Shown: positions 24,597-33,540, numbered from the stretch's first letter. The stretch is DNA of 64,000 nt from DATKRB01 sp963794215 (GCA_963794215.1 CAWCCQ010000001.1:992001-1056000), one strand, 5' to 3'. Notes: generated by a model not told the origin, from the letters alone. Program-made: numbers and translations.

Positions 24597-26940
24597 CCGC
24601 CCCGTCCTTCGCCTGGGCCGCTCGGGCCGCTTGGACCAGTTCGAAGATCTCGTTGGGCCCGAGCGGCGTCTTGGTCACTCGGACACCCAAGTGGGCAAGC
24701 GCGTCCCCGATCGCGTTGGCCACCGCCGCGTGGGAACCGATCGCACCGCCTTCCCCCACCCCCTTGTACCCGCCAGGGTTGCTCGACGACGGCGTCTCGA
24801 GGTGCTCGATCTCGATCATCGGAATGTCGGTGCTCGTCGGAAGCAGGTAGTCCATGAAAGTGGTGGTGAGCGGGTTCCCATTCTCGTCGTAGACGAACTC
24901 TTCGAGCAGGACTCCCCCGATCCCTTGGACCACGCCTCCGCTGACCTGTCCGTCCACGATCATGGGGTTGATCATCCGCCCACAGTCCTCGCTCACGATG
25001 TAGCGCAGGATGCGGGTGAGGTACGTGCCGGGGTCGATCTCGACCACGCACAGGTGCGACGCGTTGGACCATGTGGTTGCCATGCTCGGCCGAAAGCGCG
25101 ACGTGAACTCCAAGGTGGCGTCGACCTCCTCGGGCAATTCGCCGGCGCCGTAATACACCGCACGGGCCACGTCGGTCAGTCCCAAGGCACTCTGCGGCGA
25201 CCCCTTCACCCCGATCACCCCGCCCGAGATGTCGAGGTCGTCGGCCGAGGCCTCCAGGAGGTGTGCGGCGACAGCGAGCACTCGCTGGCGGACACCGAGG
25301 CTCGCCTCGCGGGTGGCTCCTCCGGAGATCACCGCCGTCCGCGAGCCACCGGTGCCCGGGCCAAAGGGCGTGTGGGTCGTGCCCTGGACGACCGTGACCG
25401 TGTCGAACCCGACGCCGAGCGTGTCGGCCACGATCTGCGCCATGGTGGTCTCGATGCCTTGACCATGCGAGCTGGAGCCCAGTAGGACAGTGACCGCGCC
25501 GTCGGACTCCACCCGGACGGTGGCCGATTCCGTGCCGAGCGACCCACCCCGTCCACCGCTCGGCTCGACGTAGATGCTGGCCCCCAGCCCGAGCCAACGT
25601 CCCTCGGCACGCGCCGCCTCCTGCTCGCGACGGAACGCCGCGAAGTCCAAGGTGCTCAAGGCCAGCTCGAAGGTCTCCGCCGGGGTGATCTCGCTGAAGA
25701 CCAACTGGCCCGGGGAGGTGTAGGGCAAGTCGGACGCGCTGAGGAGGTTCTTGCGACGTACCTCGATCGGGTCCAGCCCGATCTCATGCGCGGCGTAGTC
25801 GATCATCATCTCGCGGGCGGTGGTCTCGAACATCCATGGCCCCCGGTAGGCGCCCTTGCCCATGGTGTTGGTGAACAACATGCTCAAGGCGAACCCGAGG
25901 CGGGGAATTTTGTAGGGGCCGGTGAGCAGCGCCGTGTTCATGGCGGCCGGGACGATCGTGTACGCGCCGATATCGGACTTGTCCTCCACGCTGATCGCTT
26001 GGATGATCCCCTCGGCGTCGATGGCGATCCGCAAATCCCCGGTCTCGTTGCGCGCGTGCGAGGACGCCAGGAGGTTCTCCCGCCGGTCCTCGACCCACTT
26101 GATCGGCACGCCAAGCGCTCGGGTAGCGAGTGCGATGGCTGCCTCCTCGCGCCCGACGAACATCTTCTGACCGAAGCCGCCGCCCACGTCGCGCATGGAG
26201 ACCGTCACCTTGGCTTGCGGGACGCGAAGGTAGTGGGCGAAAAACTCTTGGCACTGGTGCACCGCCTGGGTGGCCATGACCACCTCGAGCTCCCCTCGTC
26301 CCGGATGCCAGGACGCGACGATGCCTCGTCCCTCCATGGGCACGTTGATGTACCGGTGCGACACGATCGTGGCCGCCACCACGTGCGCCGCGGCCGCGAA
26401 GGCTTCCTCGAGGTCCGGGCTGAACGACATGAACGGCACTGAGGTCAAGATGTTGGACTGGGTCTCCGCGTTCACGATCGGTCGCTCGGGTTCGCCGGCC
26501 GACGTGTAGTCGAGCACCGGTTCGCGAACCTCGTACTCCACCTCGATGAGCTCGCACGCGTCCTCCGCCGCGTACCGGCTGTCGGCGACGACCAGCGCGA
26601 CCGGATCGCCGACAAAACGAACGTCGTCGTTGGCGAGTGGCCGGAAGGGAAAGCTCGAGACGCCACCGATCATGGAGTGGAACACCTCGCCCTGGGCTGC
26701 TTCGAGCTCGGCGCCGGTGAAGACGGCCCGGACGCCAGGTGTCGAGGCCGCTGCGGCAACGTCGAGGCGCACGATCCGCCCGCTTGCGACGTTGCTCCGG
26801 AGGAAGGCCCCGTGCCACATGTTCGCCAGGACCACGTCGTCGACGTACTCGCCGTGGCCCGTCAGCAAGCGCAGGTCCTCCTTGCGCTCGATCGACTGGC
26901 CCACGAATCGGCCGGCGACGGGTGTAACGGTCATGGGCAC
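24589..26940 (-). CDS. Xanthine dehydrogenase-family molybdenum hydroxylase, large (molybdopterin) subunit
   Basis: A 783-residue CoxL/XdhB-like subunit that holds the molybdopterin cytosine dinucleotide cofactor and hydroxylates a C-H bond with water. The N-terminal domain (1-150) has QSIERKEDLRLLTGHGEYVDD; the cofactor loop GGGFGQK is at 253-259; the substrate loop reads AYRGPW (364-369); and the catalytic Glu is in GVGEGGAIG near the C-terminus. CO dehydrogenase form I needs an AYxCSFR loop with Cys, which is absent, so CO oxidation is unlikely; form II-like or aromatic/N-heterocycle hydroxylation is more probable. The FAD and 2Fe-2S subunits are encoded divergently 200 bases away, an unusual split. 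The alpha/beta hydrolase overlaps downstream. Confidence 0.92.
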   Translation of the reverse strand: MPMTVTPVAGRFVGQSIERKEDLRLLTGHGEYVDDVVLANMWHGAFLRSNVASGRIVRLDVAAAASTPGVRAVFTGAELEAAQGEVFHSMIGGVSSFPFRPLANDDVRFVGDPVALVVADSRYAAEDACELIEVEYEVREPVLDYTSAGEPERPIVNAETQSNILTSVPFMSFSPDLEEAFAAAAHVVAATIVSHRYINVPMEGRGIVASWHPGRGELEVVMATQAVHQCQEFFAHYLRVPQAKVTVSMRDVGGGFGQKMFVGREEAAIALATRALGVPIKWVEDRRENLLASSHARNETGDLRIAIDAEGIIQAISVEDKSDIGAYTIVPAAMNTALLTGPYKIPRLGFALSMLFTNTMGKGAYRGPWMFETTAREMMIDYAAHEIGLDPIEVRRKNLLSASDLPYTSPGQLVFSEITPAETFELALSTLDFAAFRREQEAARAEGRWLGLGASIYVEPSGGRGGSLGTESATVRVESDGAVTVLLGSSSHGQGIETTMAQIVADTLGVGFDTVTVVQGTTHTPFGPGTGGSRTAVISGGATREASLGVRQRVLAVAAHLLEASADDLDISGGVIGVKGSPQSALGLTDVARAVYYGAGELPEEVDATLEFTSRFRPSMATTWSNASHLCVVEIDPGTYLTRILRYIVSEDCGRMINPMIVDGQVSGGVVQGIGGVLLEEFVYDENGNPLTTTFMDYLLPTSTDIPMIEIEHLETPSSSNPGGYKGVGEGGAIGSHAAVANAIGDALAHLGVRVTKTPLGPNEIFELVQAARAAQAKDGAGE

Positions 26941-27082
26941 GCCTCCTCAGGTATCCCGCCGGCAGCTTCGAAACGGCAGAGCACACTCTCGCGCAGGACG
27001 CCGCGTCGTGCCTGCGAGAGCGGCCTCATGGCTGCGAGCCCAGCGCCAGCGATGACCACCGCGCTACGATCGCCGCCGGCTG

Positions 27083-27124
27083 AGCCCGAGCACGGGCTCC
27101 GCCGGCTGGGCCCGTGCTCGGGCT
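27083..27124. promoter_or_regulatory. Perfect 15-bp inverted repeat upstream of the FAD-subunit gene
   Basis: AGCCCGAGCACGGGC (27083-27097) and its exact reverse complement GCCCGTGCTCGGGCT (27110-27124) flank a 12-base loop. The right arm ends 15 bases before the GTG start of the FAD-subunit gene, next to its GAGGAGGAA ribosome site. It lies in the divergent promoter region of the hydroxylase. It could be a regulator site or a strong 5'-leader hairpin that limits translation. Confidence 0.55.
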
Positions 27125-27139
27125 GAGGAGGAACGGGAA

Positions 27140-28009
27140 GTGAAGCCTGCGGCGTTCGAATACGAGGCTCCCGAGAGTGTCGGTGCCGCCCTCGCGCTGC
27201 TGTCCGAGCTCGGCGACGAGGCCAAGGTCCTGGCCGGCGGGCAGAGCCTCGTGCCCATGCTCTCGCTCCGTCTCACTGCCTTTGGGTACCTGGTCGACAT
27301 CGGCCCGCTCGAGGAGCTCCAGGGGATTGCGCGCCACGACGGCTACCTGCAAATCGGGGCAGCCACCCTGGACAGCACGGTCGGGCGGCACGACGAGGTA
27401 GCCGCCGCAGTGCCGCTCTTGCACAAGGTCACCCCGCTGATCGGGCACTTCCAGATCCGCAACCGGGGCACCATCGGGGGCTCAGTGGCCCACGCCGACC
27501 CTGCCGCCGAGTACCCGGCGGTGGTGCTCGCCCTCGACGCCGACATCGTGGCCACCCGGGCGTCGGGGACGCGGACCATTCGCGCAGCCGATTTCTTCGA
27601 GTCGACTTGGACGACGATGCTCGAGCCGGACGAGATCCTCACGGCCATCCGATTCCCGATCTGGAGCGGCCGCTGCGGCTTCGCCGTACACGAGCTGGCA
27701 CGACGCCACGGCGACTTCGCCCTCACCGGAGCGGTGTGCGGCGTCGAGATCGACGAGGACCAACGCGTGGTCCGGTGCGCGATCGCGCTGCTCGGCATGG
27801 GCAGTACGCCCATCCGGGCAGCGTTGGCCGAGGAGGCCATCGTGGGCACCGCGCCGAGCGCCGCCGATCTCGAAGAGATTGGTCGCCTGGCGGTGAGCCT
27901 GACCGAGCCACCCGCCGACCTGCATGCCTCGAGCGAGTACCGCACACATGTCGGCGCCGAGATGGTGCGCCGAGCGTTGCATTCGGCACTGGAGGAGGCA
28001 CGACGATGA
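27140..28009 (+). CDS. Molybdenum hydroxylase FAD-binding (medium) subunit
   Basis: A 289-residue CoxM-like subunit that carries FAD and passes electrons on from the 2Fe-2S subunit. The start GTG 27140 has GGAGGAA upstream. FAD-binding blocks are KVLAGGQSLVPMLSLRL (the AGGQS pyrophosphate loop) and HFQIRNRGTIGGSVAHADPAAEYP (the second, TIGG loop). The C-terminal part holds the CO-dehydrogenase flavoprotein C-terminal domain. The stop overlaps the 2Fe-2S subunit's ATG (ATGA), so the two are coupled. It is divergent from the large-subunit gene. Confidence 0.92.
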   Translation: MKPAAFEYEAPESVGAALALLSELGDEAKVLAGGQSLVPMLSLRLTAFGYLVDIGPLEELQGIARHDGYLQIGAATLDSTVGRHDEVAAAVPLLHKVTPLIGHFQIRNRGTIGGSVAHADPAAEYPAVVLALDADIVATRASGTRTIRAADFFESTWTTMLEPDEILTAIRFPIWSGRCGFAVHELARRHGDFALTGAVCGVEIDEDQRVVRCAIALLGMGSTPIRAALAEEAIVGTAPSAADLEEIGRLAVSLTEPPADLHASSEYRTHVGAEMVRRALHSALEEARR

Positions 28010-28500
28010 CCATTCGCGAGGTGGAGCTCGAAGTCAATGGCGAGCGACACCGAGGTTCGGTCGAGCCCCGAAAGACCCTGGCTGACTTCTTGCGCGAAGA
28101 CTGCGCGCTGACGGGTACGCATCTCGGCTGCGAACACGGCGTGTGCGGCGCGTGCACCGTATTGCTCGATGGCCGCGCCGTGCGCTCGTGCCTGATGTTC
28201 GCCGTCCAGGCTCACGGGCACCAGGTCACGACCATCGAGGGCCTCGCCGGTCCCGATGGCGCCCTGAGCACGATGCAGGCGGAGTTCCGTGCCCACCACG
28301 GCCTGCAGTGCGGGTTTTGCACGCCCGGTTTCGTCGTGTCGGCCACCGCCCTCTTGGAGGAGAACCCGAGTCCGAGCGACGAGGAGATCCGAGAGGCGCT
28401 CTCGGGCAACTTGTGCCGGTGCACTGGTTACCAGGGCATTCTTCGGGCCGTTCACGCCGCGGCTGGGCAGCGAGCCGAGGCCCCCACCCGGGCGGGATGA
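28006..28500 (+). CDS. Molybdenum hydroxylase 2Fe-2S (small) subunit
   Basis: A 164-residue CoxS-like subunit with two [2Fe-2S] clusters. The plant-ferredoxin-type cluster is CEHGVCGACTVLLDG with a further Cys in RSCLM; the second, helical-bundle cluster is CGFCTPG and LCRCTGYQGI. Length is typical. ATG 28006 overlaps the FAD-subunit stop by 4 bases, and its own TGA overlaps the ATG of the following SDR gene, so FAD subunit, Fe-S subunit and SDR form one tightly coupled plus-strand operon. Confidence 0.95.
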   Translation: MTIREVELEVNGERHRGSVEPRKTLADFLREDCALTGTHLGCEHGVCGACTVLLDGRAVRSCLMFAVQAHGHQVTTIEGLAGPDGALSTMQAEFRAHHGLQCGFCTPGFVVSATALLEENPSPSDEEIREALSGNLCRCTGYQGILRAVHAAAGQRAEAPTRAG

Positions 28501-29315
28501 AGCCTCTCACCGGCAAGGTCGCCGTCGTCACCGGAGGCTCGAGGAGCGTCGGCAAGGCAGTGGCACTCGAGCTCGCCGAGCTCGGGGCGTCGGTGGCCGT
28601 GACTGCCCGGACGGTCGAGCCGCGAGGCGACGACCTGGTCGGCACGGTGGGCGAGACCGCGGCGGCCATCGAGGCGGCCGGGTCTTTGGCACTCGCCGTC
28701 GGCGCCGATCTGCGCGAGCCGCGCGACGTCGAGCGCGTCATCTCGACCGTGCTCGACCAGTTTGGCAGGGTCGACATCCTGGTCAACAACGCCGCCGACA
28801 CCGGGGACAACGTCTTTCGCGGCTTCTGGGAGACCACCCCCGAGGAGTGGTCCGCACAGTTACAGCTCAATCTGAATATGTACTACGCGCTCATGAAGGG
28901 CTTTGCCCCGAGCATGAAAGCGTCCGGGGGCGGTCTGATCGTCAACATGGGCTCCATGCAGGACGTCCCGCCAGGCCTCAGTGCCGGCAGTGGCCTCATG
29001 CCAGGCGGTCTGCGCCTGGGTGCCGCCTATCCCACCAGCAAGGTCGCCATCTACGCCATGTCCACGCTCCTCGCGCAAGAGCTAGCTCAGGACAACATCT
29101 GTGTCCTCACGCTCACCCCGGGAGGGGCGGCCAGCGAGATGCATTACCACCAGGCCAAGCGCATCGGGTGGACACCCAATCCCACCCCGCTGGCGATGCC
29201 GGCCAGGACCATCGGCTTCATCGCCACCTGCGAGAACCCAATGGTCTTTGCGGCCACGTTCGTCAACTCGGTGGCCTTCGCCCAAGAACAGGGGCTGGTC
29301 AGCATCGACAGCTGA
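28497..29315 (+). CDS. Short-chain dehydrogenase/reductase
   Basis: A 272-residue classical SDR. The NAD(P)-binding TGGSRSVG lies near residue 13, the NNAAD block is present, the catalytic Ser is in VNMGSMQD, and the Tyr-x3-Lys pair reads YPTSK. The stretch between them (PPGLSAGSGLMPGGLRLGA) is longer than in many SDRs. The ATGA overlap with the 2Fe-2S gene ties it to the hydroxylase: it probably oxidises or reduces an alcohol/ketone made from the same substrate. Substrate and cofactor preference are not readable. Confidence 0.9.
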   Translation: MKPLTGKVAVVTGGSRSVGKAVALELAELGASVAVTARTVEPRGDDLVGTVGETAAAIEAAGSLALAVGADLREPRDVERVISTVLDQFGRVDILVNNAADTGDNVFRGFWETTPEEWSAQLQLNLNMYYALMKGFAPSMKASGGGLIVNMGSMQDVPPGLSAGSGLMPGGLRLGAAYPTSKVAIYAMSTLLAQELAQDNICVLTLTPGGAASEMHYHQAKRIGWTPNPTPLAMPARTIGFIATCENPMVFAATFVNSVAFAQEQGLVSIDS

Positions 29316-29391
29316 GGTGCCGCTCCCCATCGGGACCGGCGGAGAGGTGTGGTGCATCGGCCTGTCGGGGGCAGCCCTGGGACGTCTCCTC

Positions 29392-29489
29392 GAGCACGTC
29401 GCGATGAGCACGTCGCGATGAGCACGTCGCGATGAGCACGTCGCGATGAGCACGTCGCGATGAGCACGTCGCGATGAGCACGTCGCGAC
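29392..29489. repeat. 14-bp tandem repeat, seven copies
   Basis: Seven head-to-tail copies of GAGCACGTCGCGAT run from 29392 to 29489; the first six are identical and the last ends in C instead of T. Each copy contains the palindrome TCGCGA. The array lies in the gap between the convergent SDR and MFS genes and ends 6 bases before the MFS stop. The unit length is not a multiple of three. Confidence 0.95.
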
Positions 29490-29495
29490 CGCCAT

Positions 29496-30986
29496 CTATT
29501 GCGCGTCGTCACCCCCTGCGGCTATTGCCACCTCGGGTACTGACACATCGGGCAGCGCGGCAGCAACCACTGCCTCACCGCCCATCGTGGCAGCGGCGTC
29601 GCTGTCACGGATACGCAAGGCCACCAAGGCACCGGCGAGCGCCATGGCCGCCGCAGCGAGGAAGACCGGACGAAAGTCCGTCGGACTCGGGTTGAGCCCA
29701 CGCCCCGAGCGCGACACGAGCACGGTCGTCAGCAGCGCGATACCGAGCGCCGCTGACGCCTGCTGGATGGCCGACGCCAGGGCGGTGGCTCGTCCGGTGT
29801 CCTCGGGCGAGATCGTGGCGAATCGAGCTGCCTGCTGGGAGATCAGCAGGTAGGCCATGCCGGTACCCATGCCGAACATGAACGCCCGAACCGTCCAGAG
29901 ACTGGTGCCGCCGCCGAACAAGCCCGACGCCGCGACGAGGATCGCGGTGAGCCAGAGCAGGCCACCCACCTGGAGCCGCCGGGGCCCCACTCGCTGGTAG
30001 AGGCGCCCGGCGATCTGGGTGGAGACCAGGACGCCCAATGCCTCGGGGAACGTGGCGAGACCCGAGGCCAGCGGCGAGAGGTGGCGAGCCTCTTGGAGGT
30101 AGAGCGGCACGATGAACAACGTGCCCAAAAACGCACCGAACCCGACCACCCCGACGAGCGTGCAGTCGAGGTAGAGCCGGTTGCCGAGCAGCCGGAGGTC
30201 GAGCATCGGCTCGGCCACCCGCAGCTCGACGACCACCAGCGCCACCAGGAGCAGGATGCCGCCCCCGGCGGCCCCGAGCACCCGGGCCGAGCCCCAACCC
30301 TCGGTCGGACCCTGAGTGATGCCGTAGAGGAGCAGCGCCAAACCAGGGCCAGCCAGCAGGAATCCCGCCAGGTCGAACCGCCCCGTGGCCACTTCGTCCT
30401 GCTTGGCCAAGAACACCGCGCCGAAAGCGATGGCGACGAGGCCGACAGGCAGGTTGATGAGAAAGACCCAACGCCACGAGGCGTGCTGAACCAGGACCCC
30501 TCCGATGATCGGCCCGATCGCCGGCGCGACCGCGGTCGGGATGATCAGGATCTGGGAGGCTCTGGCCCGCCGTTCGGGCGGGAAGGTCCGGAAGAGCAGC
30601 GCCATCCCGACGGGTTGTAACATGCCGCCCCCGACCCCCTGGAACACCCGGGCTCCGATGAGCTCGGTCATCGAGCCTGCAGCGGCGCAGCACGCCGAGC
30701 CGATCGTGAACACGGCGATGGCGAACAGCAGCACGCGCTTAGCTCCGAATCGATCGCCGATCCATCCCGAGACGGGGATCCACGTGGCGAGGCTCAACAA
30801 GTAGGCCGTGGCCGTCCACGCCACCGTCGAGTTGGGCACGTCGAACTCGCGCCCGATGGTGGGAATGGCCACGTTGACCACTGTGATGTCCATGATGCTC
30901 ATGAACATCGCGCTCACGAACACTGCGCCGACGATGACCTCGGGCCCCAGACGTTGGCGGGTCCGGGCAACTAGGGCGTTAGCCAA
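29496..30986 (-). CDS. MFS transporter (DHA2/EmrB-QacA family)
   Basis: A 496-residue, about 14-helix major facilitator protein. Helix 1 has FMSIMDITVVNVAIPTIGRE (the D-x-T-x-x-N-V-A-x-P signature of DHA2 exporters), followed by GWIGDRFGAKRVLL (motif A) and RVFQGVGGGMLQPVGMALL. A Ala/Val-rich tail of about 35 residues ends it. It is convergent with the hydroxylase/SDR operon across the 14-bp repeat array, and upstream there is a 42-base gap to the next SDR gene on the same strand. Export of a toxic intermediate or uptake of the substrate are both possible. Confidence 0.88.
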   Translation of the reverse strand: MANALVARTRQRLGPEVIVGAVFVSAMFMSIMDITVVNVAIPTIGREFDVPNSTVAWTATAYLLSLATWIPVSGWIGDRFGAKRVLLFAIAVFTIGSACCAAAGSMTELIGARVFQGVGGGMLQPVGMALLFRTFPPERRARASQILIIPTAVAPAIGPIIGGVLVQHASWRWVFLINLPVGLVAIAFGAVFLAKQDEVATGRFDLAGFLLAGPGLALLLYGITQGPTEGWGSARVLGAAGGGILLLVALVVVELRVAEPMLDLRLLGNRLYLDCTLVGVVGFGAFLGTLFIVPLYLQEARHLSPLASGLATFPEALGVLVSTQIAGRLYQRVGPRRLQVGGLLWLTAILVAASGLFGGGTSLWTVRAFMFGMGTGMAYLLISQQAARFATISPEDTGRATALASAIQQASAALGIALLTTVLVSRSGRGLNPSPTDFRPVFLAAAAMALAGALVALRIRDSDAAATMGGEAVVAAALPDVSVPEVAIAAGGDDAQ

Positions 30987-31028
30987 CGATGCACACCTCC
31001 AAATCGGCTCGCCGCTCGACGAATGCGC

Positions 31029-31796
31029 TCACTGTACCCATCCACCAAGCCCGTATTGTCCGCCGGCGACGGCGAACGTCTCGCCCGACATGTACCGCGA
31101 GGCGTCGGAGCACAAGAAGAGGATGGGGTACGCGATGTCCTCGGGCGCACCCGCCTGGGCAAGCATCGGTTCCAGCGATCCCATTCGATCCCAGGCCCGC
31201 CGCGCTCCTTCGGATGCGATCAAACCCACCGCGATGCAGTTGACCCGAATGCCGTGCTGCCCCCATTCGAGGGCGACCGATCGGGTGAAGTTCTGCAGTC
31301 CCGCCTTGGCTGCTCCGTATGCGGCGAAGCCGGCGCCCCCGTTGAGTCCGACCGCCGACGAGATGTTGACGATGGCCCCCTGACCCTGGGCGATCATGTG
31401 CGCCCCCGCTTCTCGAGTGGCCAGGAAAGCAGAGCGCAGGTTGAGGCTGACCATGTTGTCCCAACGTTCCGAGGGGGTGTCGACCAGATCGAAGCGATAG
31501 CTCCCGCCCGAGTTGTTGACGAGGATGTCGACCCGGCCGTACTCCTCGATCGCTCGGGCCACCATGGCCTTGACCTGCTCCTCGTCGCGGACATCGGTCT
31601 GAACGGGCACACAGCGGCGCCCCGTGGCCGCGGTCACCTCGCCGGCAACGCGCTCGAGGTTGGCCATGGTCCGGCTGGCGATCAGGCACGACGCTCCGTG
31701 CGCTGCGAGGATCTTGGCGGTGGCCTCCCCGATGCCGGTACCACCGCCGGTGATGACCGCGACGCGGTCGGTGAGGTCGAAGGGATAATCAGCCAT
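31029..31796 (-). CDS. Short-chain dehydrogenase/reductase
   Basis: A 255-residue classical SDR. ATG 31796 has AAGGAGAGGAG upstream. The cofactor loop is TGGGTGIG (about 17-24), followed by VNNSGGSYRFDLV, NISSAVGLNGG with the catalytic Ser, and the active-site YGAAK. The C-terminus (SGETFAVAGGQYGLGG) matches the usual 'tG..i.vDGG' end. A 2,4-dienoyl-CoA reductase or 3-oxoacyl reductase activity would suit the neighbours, but this is inferred. It sits between two MFS genes on the same strand; upstream of its start lies a 31-bp duplicated block. Confidence 0.9.
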   Translation of the reverse strand: MADYPFDLTDRVAVITGGGTGIGEATAKILAAHGASCLIASRTMANLERVAGEVTAATGRRCVPVQTDVRDEEQVKAMVARAIEEYGRVDILVNNSGGSYRFDLVDTPSERWDNMVSLNLRSAFLATREAGAHMIAQGQGAIVNISSAVGLNGGAGFAAYGAAKAGLQNFTRSVALEWGQHGIRVNCIAVGLIASEGARRAWDRMGSLEPMLAQAGAPEDIAYPILFLCSDASRYMSGETFAVAGGQYGLGGWVQ

Positions 31797-31813
31797 CGTC
31801 GCTCTCTCCTCTC

Positions 31814-31875
31814 CTTGCCGATCGGGCCCAGTGGCCCTCAGCTTCTTGCCGATCGGGCCTGGTGGCCCTCAGCTC
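31814..31875. repeat. 31-bp tandem duplication with hairpin in each copy
   Basis: Copies at 31814-31844 and 31845-31875 differ at three bases. The second includes the stop codon of the MFS gene. On the minus strand each copy holds a GGGCC-4-GGCCC-type hairpin (GGGCCACCAGGCCC and GGGCCACTGGGCCC), giving two stacked stem-loops between the MFS stop and the SDR ribosome site. They may act as an intercistronic terminator or RNA-stability element. Confidence 0.7.
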
Positions 31876-33458
31876 CGCTCCTCCGCGGTGACCGCCGCGG
31901 CCCGCTCGCTGACCGACTCCGACGGACCCGCGGACGGCAGGGACGCCTCGACCTGCTCGGCGCCCGCCGCCGTTCTGGAGAGCACCAGGTAGACGACGGC
32001 CACCGACACCAGTCCGAGAATCCCGATGGTGGCCCCGACGAAATGGATGCCCTCCACAAACGCCGCACGCGCCAGCCTGGCGACCAACCCCTGGACCGAG
32101 GACAACGCGTGGGGGAGCGCGAGGGCCGAGGCGAGCGATCGCTGGGCGGTCGTGCTGGCCGACGCAGCAACCGTGCCCGCCAGGCTGTGGCTCAACGAGG
32201 ACGCGTACCTGCCAGCGAGGAGCGAGCCGACGACCGCGACCCCGAGGGCCCCTCCGAGTTGTCGGGTCGCGCTCTGCGTGCCCGACGCCATCCCGGACTG
32301 CTCGGCCGGCACGGCGCTCATCACCATGGAGGTCGTACCTGCAACGAAGATTCCGACTCCCCCGCTCGACGCCATGAGCGTAAAGAAGACCGGCCAGTAC
32401 GAACTGTGCACGCCGACCACGAGGAGCCCGACGGAGCTCAGGGTCATGACTGTCAGCCCCACAGGGATCACTGTGCGCGCACCCCACCGGCGGAAGGCTC
32501 GGGCACCGAGGGGCGAGAGGACGACCAGCAAGGCCGCTGAGGGCATGAGGGCCAGTCCCGCCTGAAACGCCGAGTACCCGAGGACGAGCTGGAGGTACTG
32601 CGTCACGGCAAACGAGATGCCGAAGCTGAAGAAGTACTGCATAGACACGACGAGACAGCCCACAGAGAAGTGCGGACGCCGGAACAACCTGACTTCGATG
32701 AGCGGGTGCTCGGCACGCAGCTCCCACAGGACGAACGCAACGACCAGGACAACCGAACCGACCAGACCGGCGACGACGGCCGGGCTGTGCCAGCCGCGAT
32801 CAGGGCCCTCGATGAGCGAGCCGACCAGGCCGGCGGAGAACAGCACCGACAGGACGACCCCGAGCCAATCGACCGACACACCTCGACGCGCCGGGGTGTT
32901 GGGCACGGTGAGCCCGACCGCGAGAAACGCCGCAGCAGCAAAGGGCACGTTGGCGACGAACAGCGATCCCCACCAGAAATGCGAAAGCAGGATCCCAGCG
33001 GTGAGTGGTGCGATCACCGCGGCGGCCGACGCAGTGGCCGCCCACATCCCGATCGCCTTCCTCAGGGTGTCGGGCGTCGTGTAGATGTTGGTGAGGATCG
33101 ACAGGGTCATGGGCATGACACAGGCCGCGCCCGCGCCCATCACACAGCGGGCGGCGATCAACTCGGCGGTGGTGTCTGCCAGCGCTGCGGGTATCGAGGC
33201 GACCCCGAACACGCCGAGGCCTACGAGAAGCGTCTGCTTGCGCCCGATGCGGTCGCCCAAGGAGCCCGCAGCCAACAAGAAGCCGGCGAACACCAAGGCA
33301 TAGCCGTCGACGATCCACTCAAGCCCGGTCTCGCTCGCGTGGAGCTCCCGCGACAGCGTAGGTAGCCCGACGTTCAAGAAGGAGATATTGACGGTGACGA
33401 CCGTCAGGCTGACGCAGACCGCAGCCAGCACCACGCCAGGGCTGTATCTCCTCGCCAT
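31869..33458 (-). CDS. MFS transporter (DHA2/EmrB-QacA family)
   Basis: A 529-residue, about 14-helix major facilitator protein from ATG 33458 (GGGGAGAAG upstream); the frame extends to 33695 only as a shadow of the amidohydrolase gene. Visible motifs are VVTVNISFLNVGLPTLSREL in helix 1, GSLGDRIGRKQTLLVG (motif A) and CVMGAGAACVMPMTLSIL (motif C-like region). A Ser/Glu-rich cytoplasmic tail of about 35 residues ends it. It is the third DHA2-type exporter in the window and stands between the SDR and amidohydrolase genes on the same strand. Confidence 0.88.
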   Translation of the reverse strand: MARRYSPGVVLAAVCVSLTVVTVNISFLNVGLPTLSRELHASETGLEWIVDGYALVFAGFLLAAGSLGDRIGRKQTLLVGLGVFGVASIPAALADTTAELIAARCVMGAGAACVMPMTLSILTNIYTTPDTLRKAIGMWAATASAAAVIAPLTAGILLSHFWWGSLFVANVPFAAAAFLAVGLTVPNTPARRGVSVDWLGVVLSVLFSAGLVGSLIEGPDRGWHSPAVVAGLVGSVVLVVAFVLWELRAEHPLIEVRLFRRPHFSVGCLVVSMQYFFSFGISFAVTQYLQLVLGYSAFQAGLALMPSAALLVVLSPLGARAFRRWGARTVIPVGLTVMTLSSVGLLVVGVHSSYWPVFFTLMASSGGVGIFVAGTTSMVMSAVPAEQSGMASGTQSATRQLGGALGVAVVGSLLAGRYASSLSHSLAGTVAASASTTAQRSLASALALPHALSSVQGLVARLARAAFVEGIHFVGATIGILGLVSVAVVYLVLSRTAAGAEQVEASLPSAGPSESVSERAAAVTAEERS

Positions 33459-33540
33459 CGCGCTCTTCTCCCCGTCGCGCCCCTGTCGTCCCCTCACCCC
33501 GGGGCCGAGCGTGTGCTCGGCGCGAACAACCGGTGCGGCG

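Noticed and set aside
24589..28500. Form I carbon monoxide dehydrogenase
   Set aside because: The substrate loop is AYRGPW and lacks the Cys of AYxCSFR; only the wider xanthine dehydrogenase family is supported.
29392..29489. CRISPR array
   Set aside because: Units are 14 bp head to tail without unique spacers, and no cas genes are in the window.
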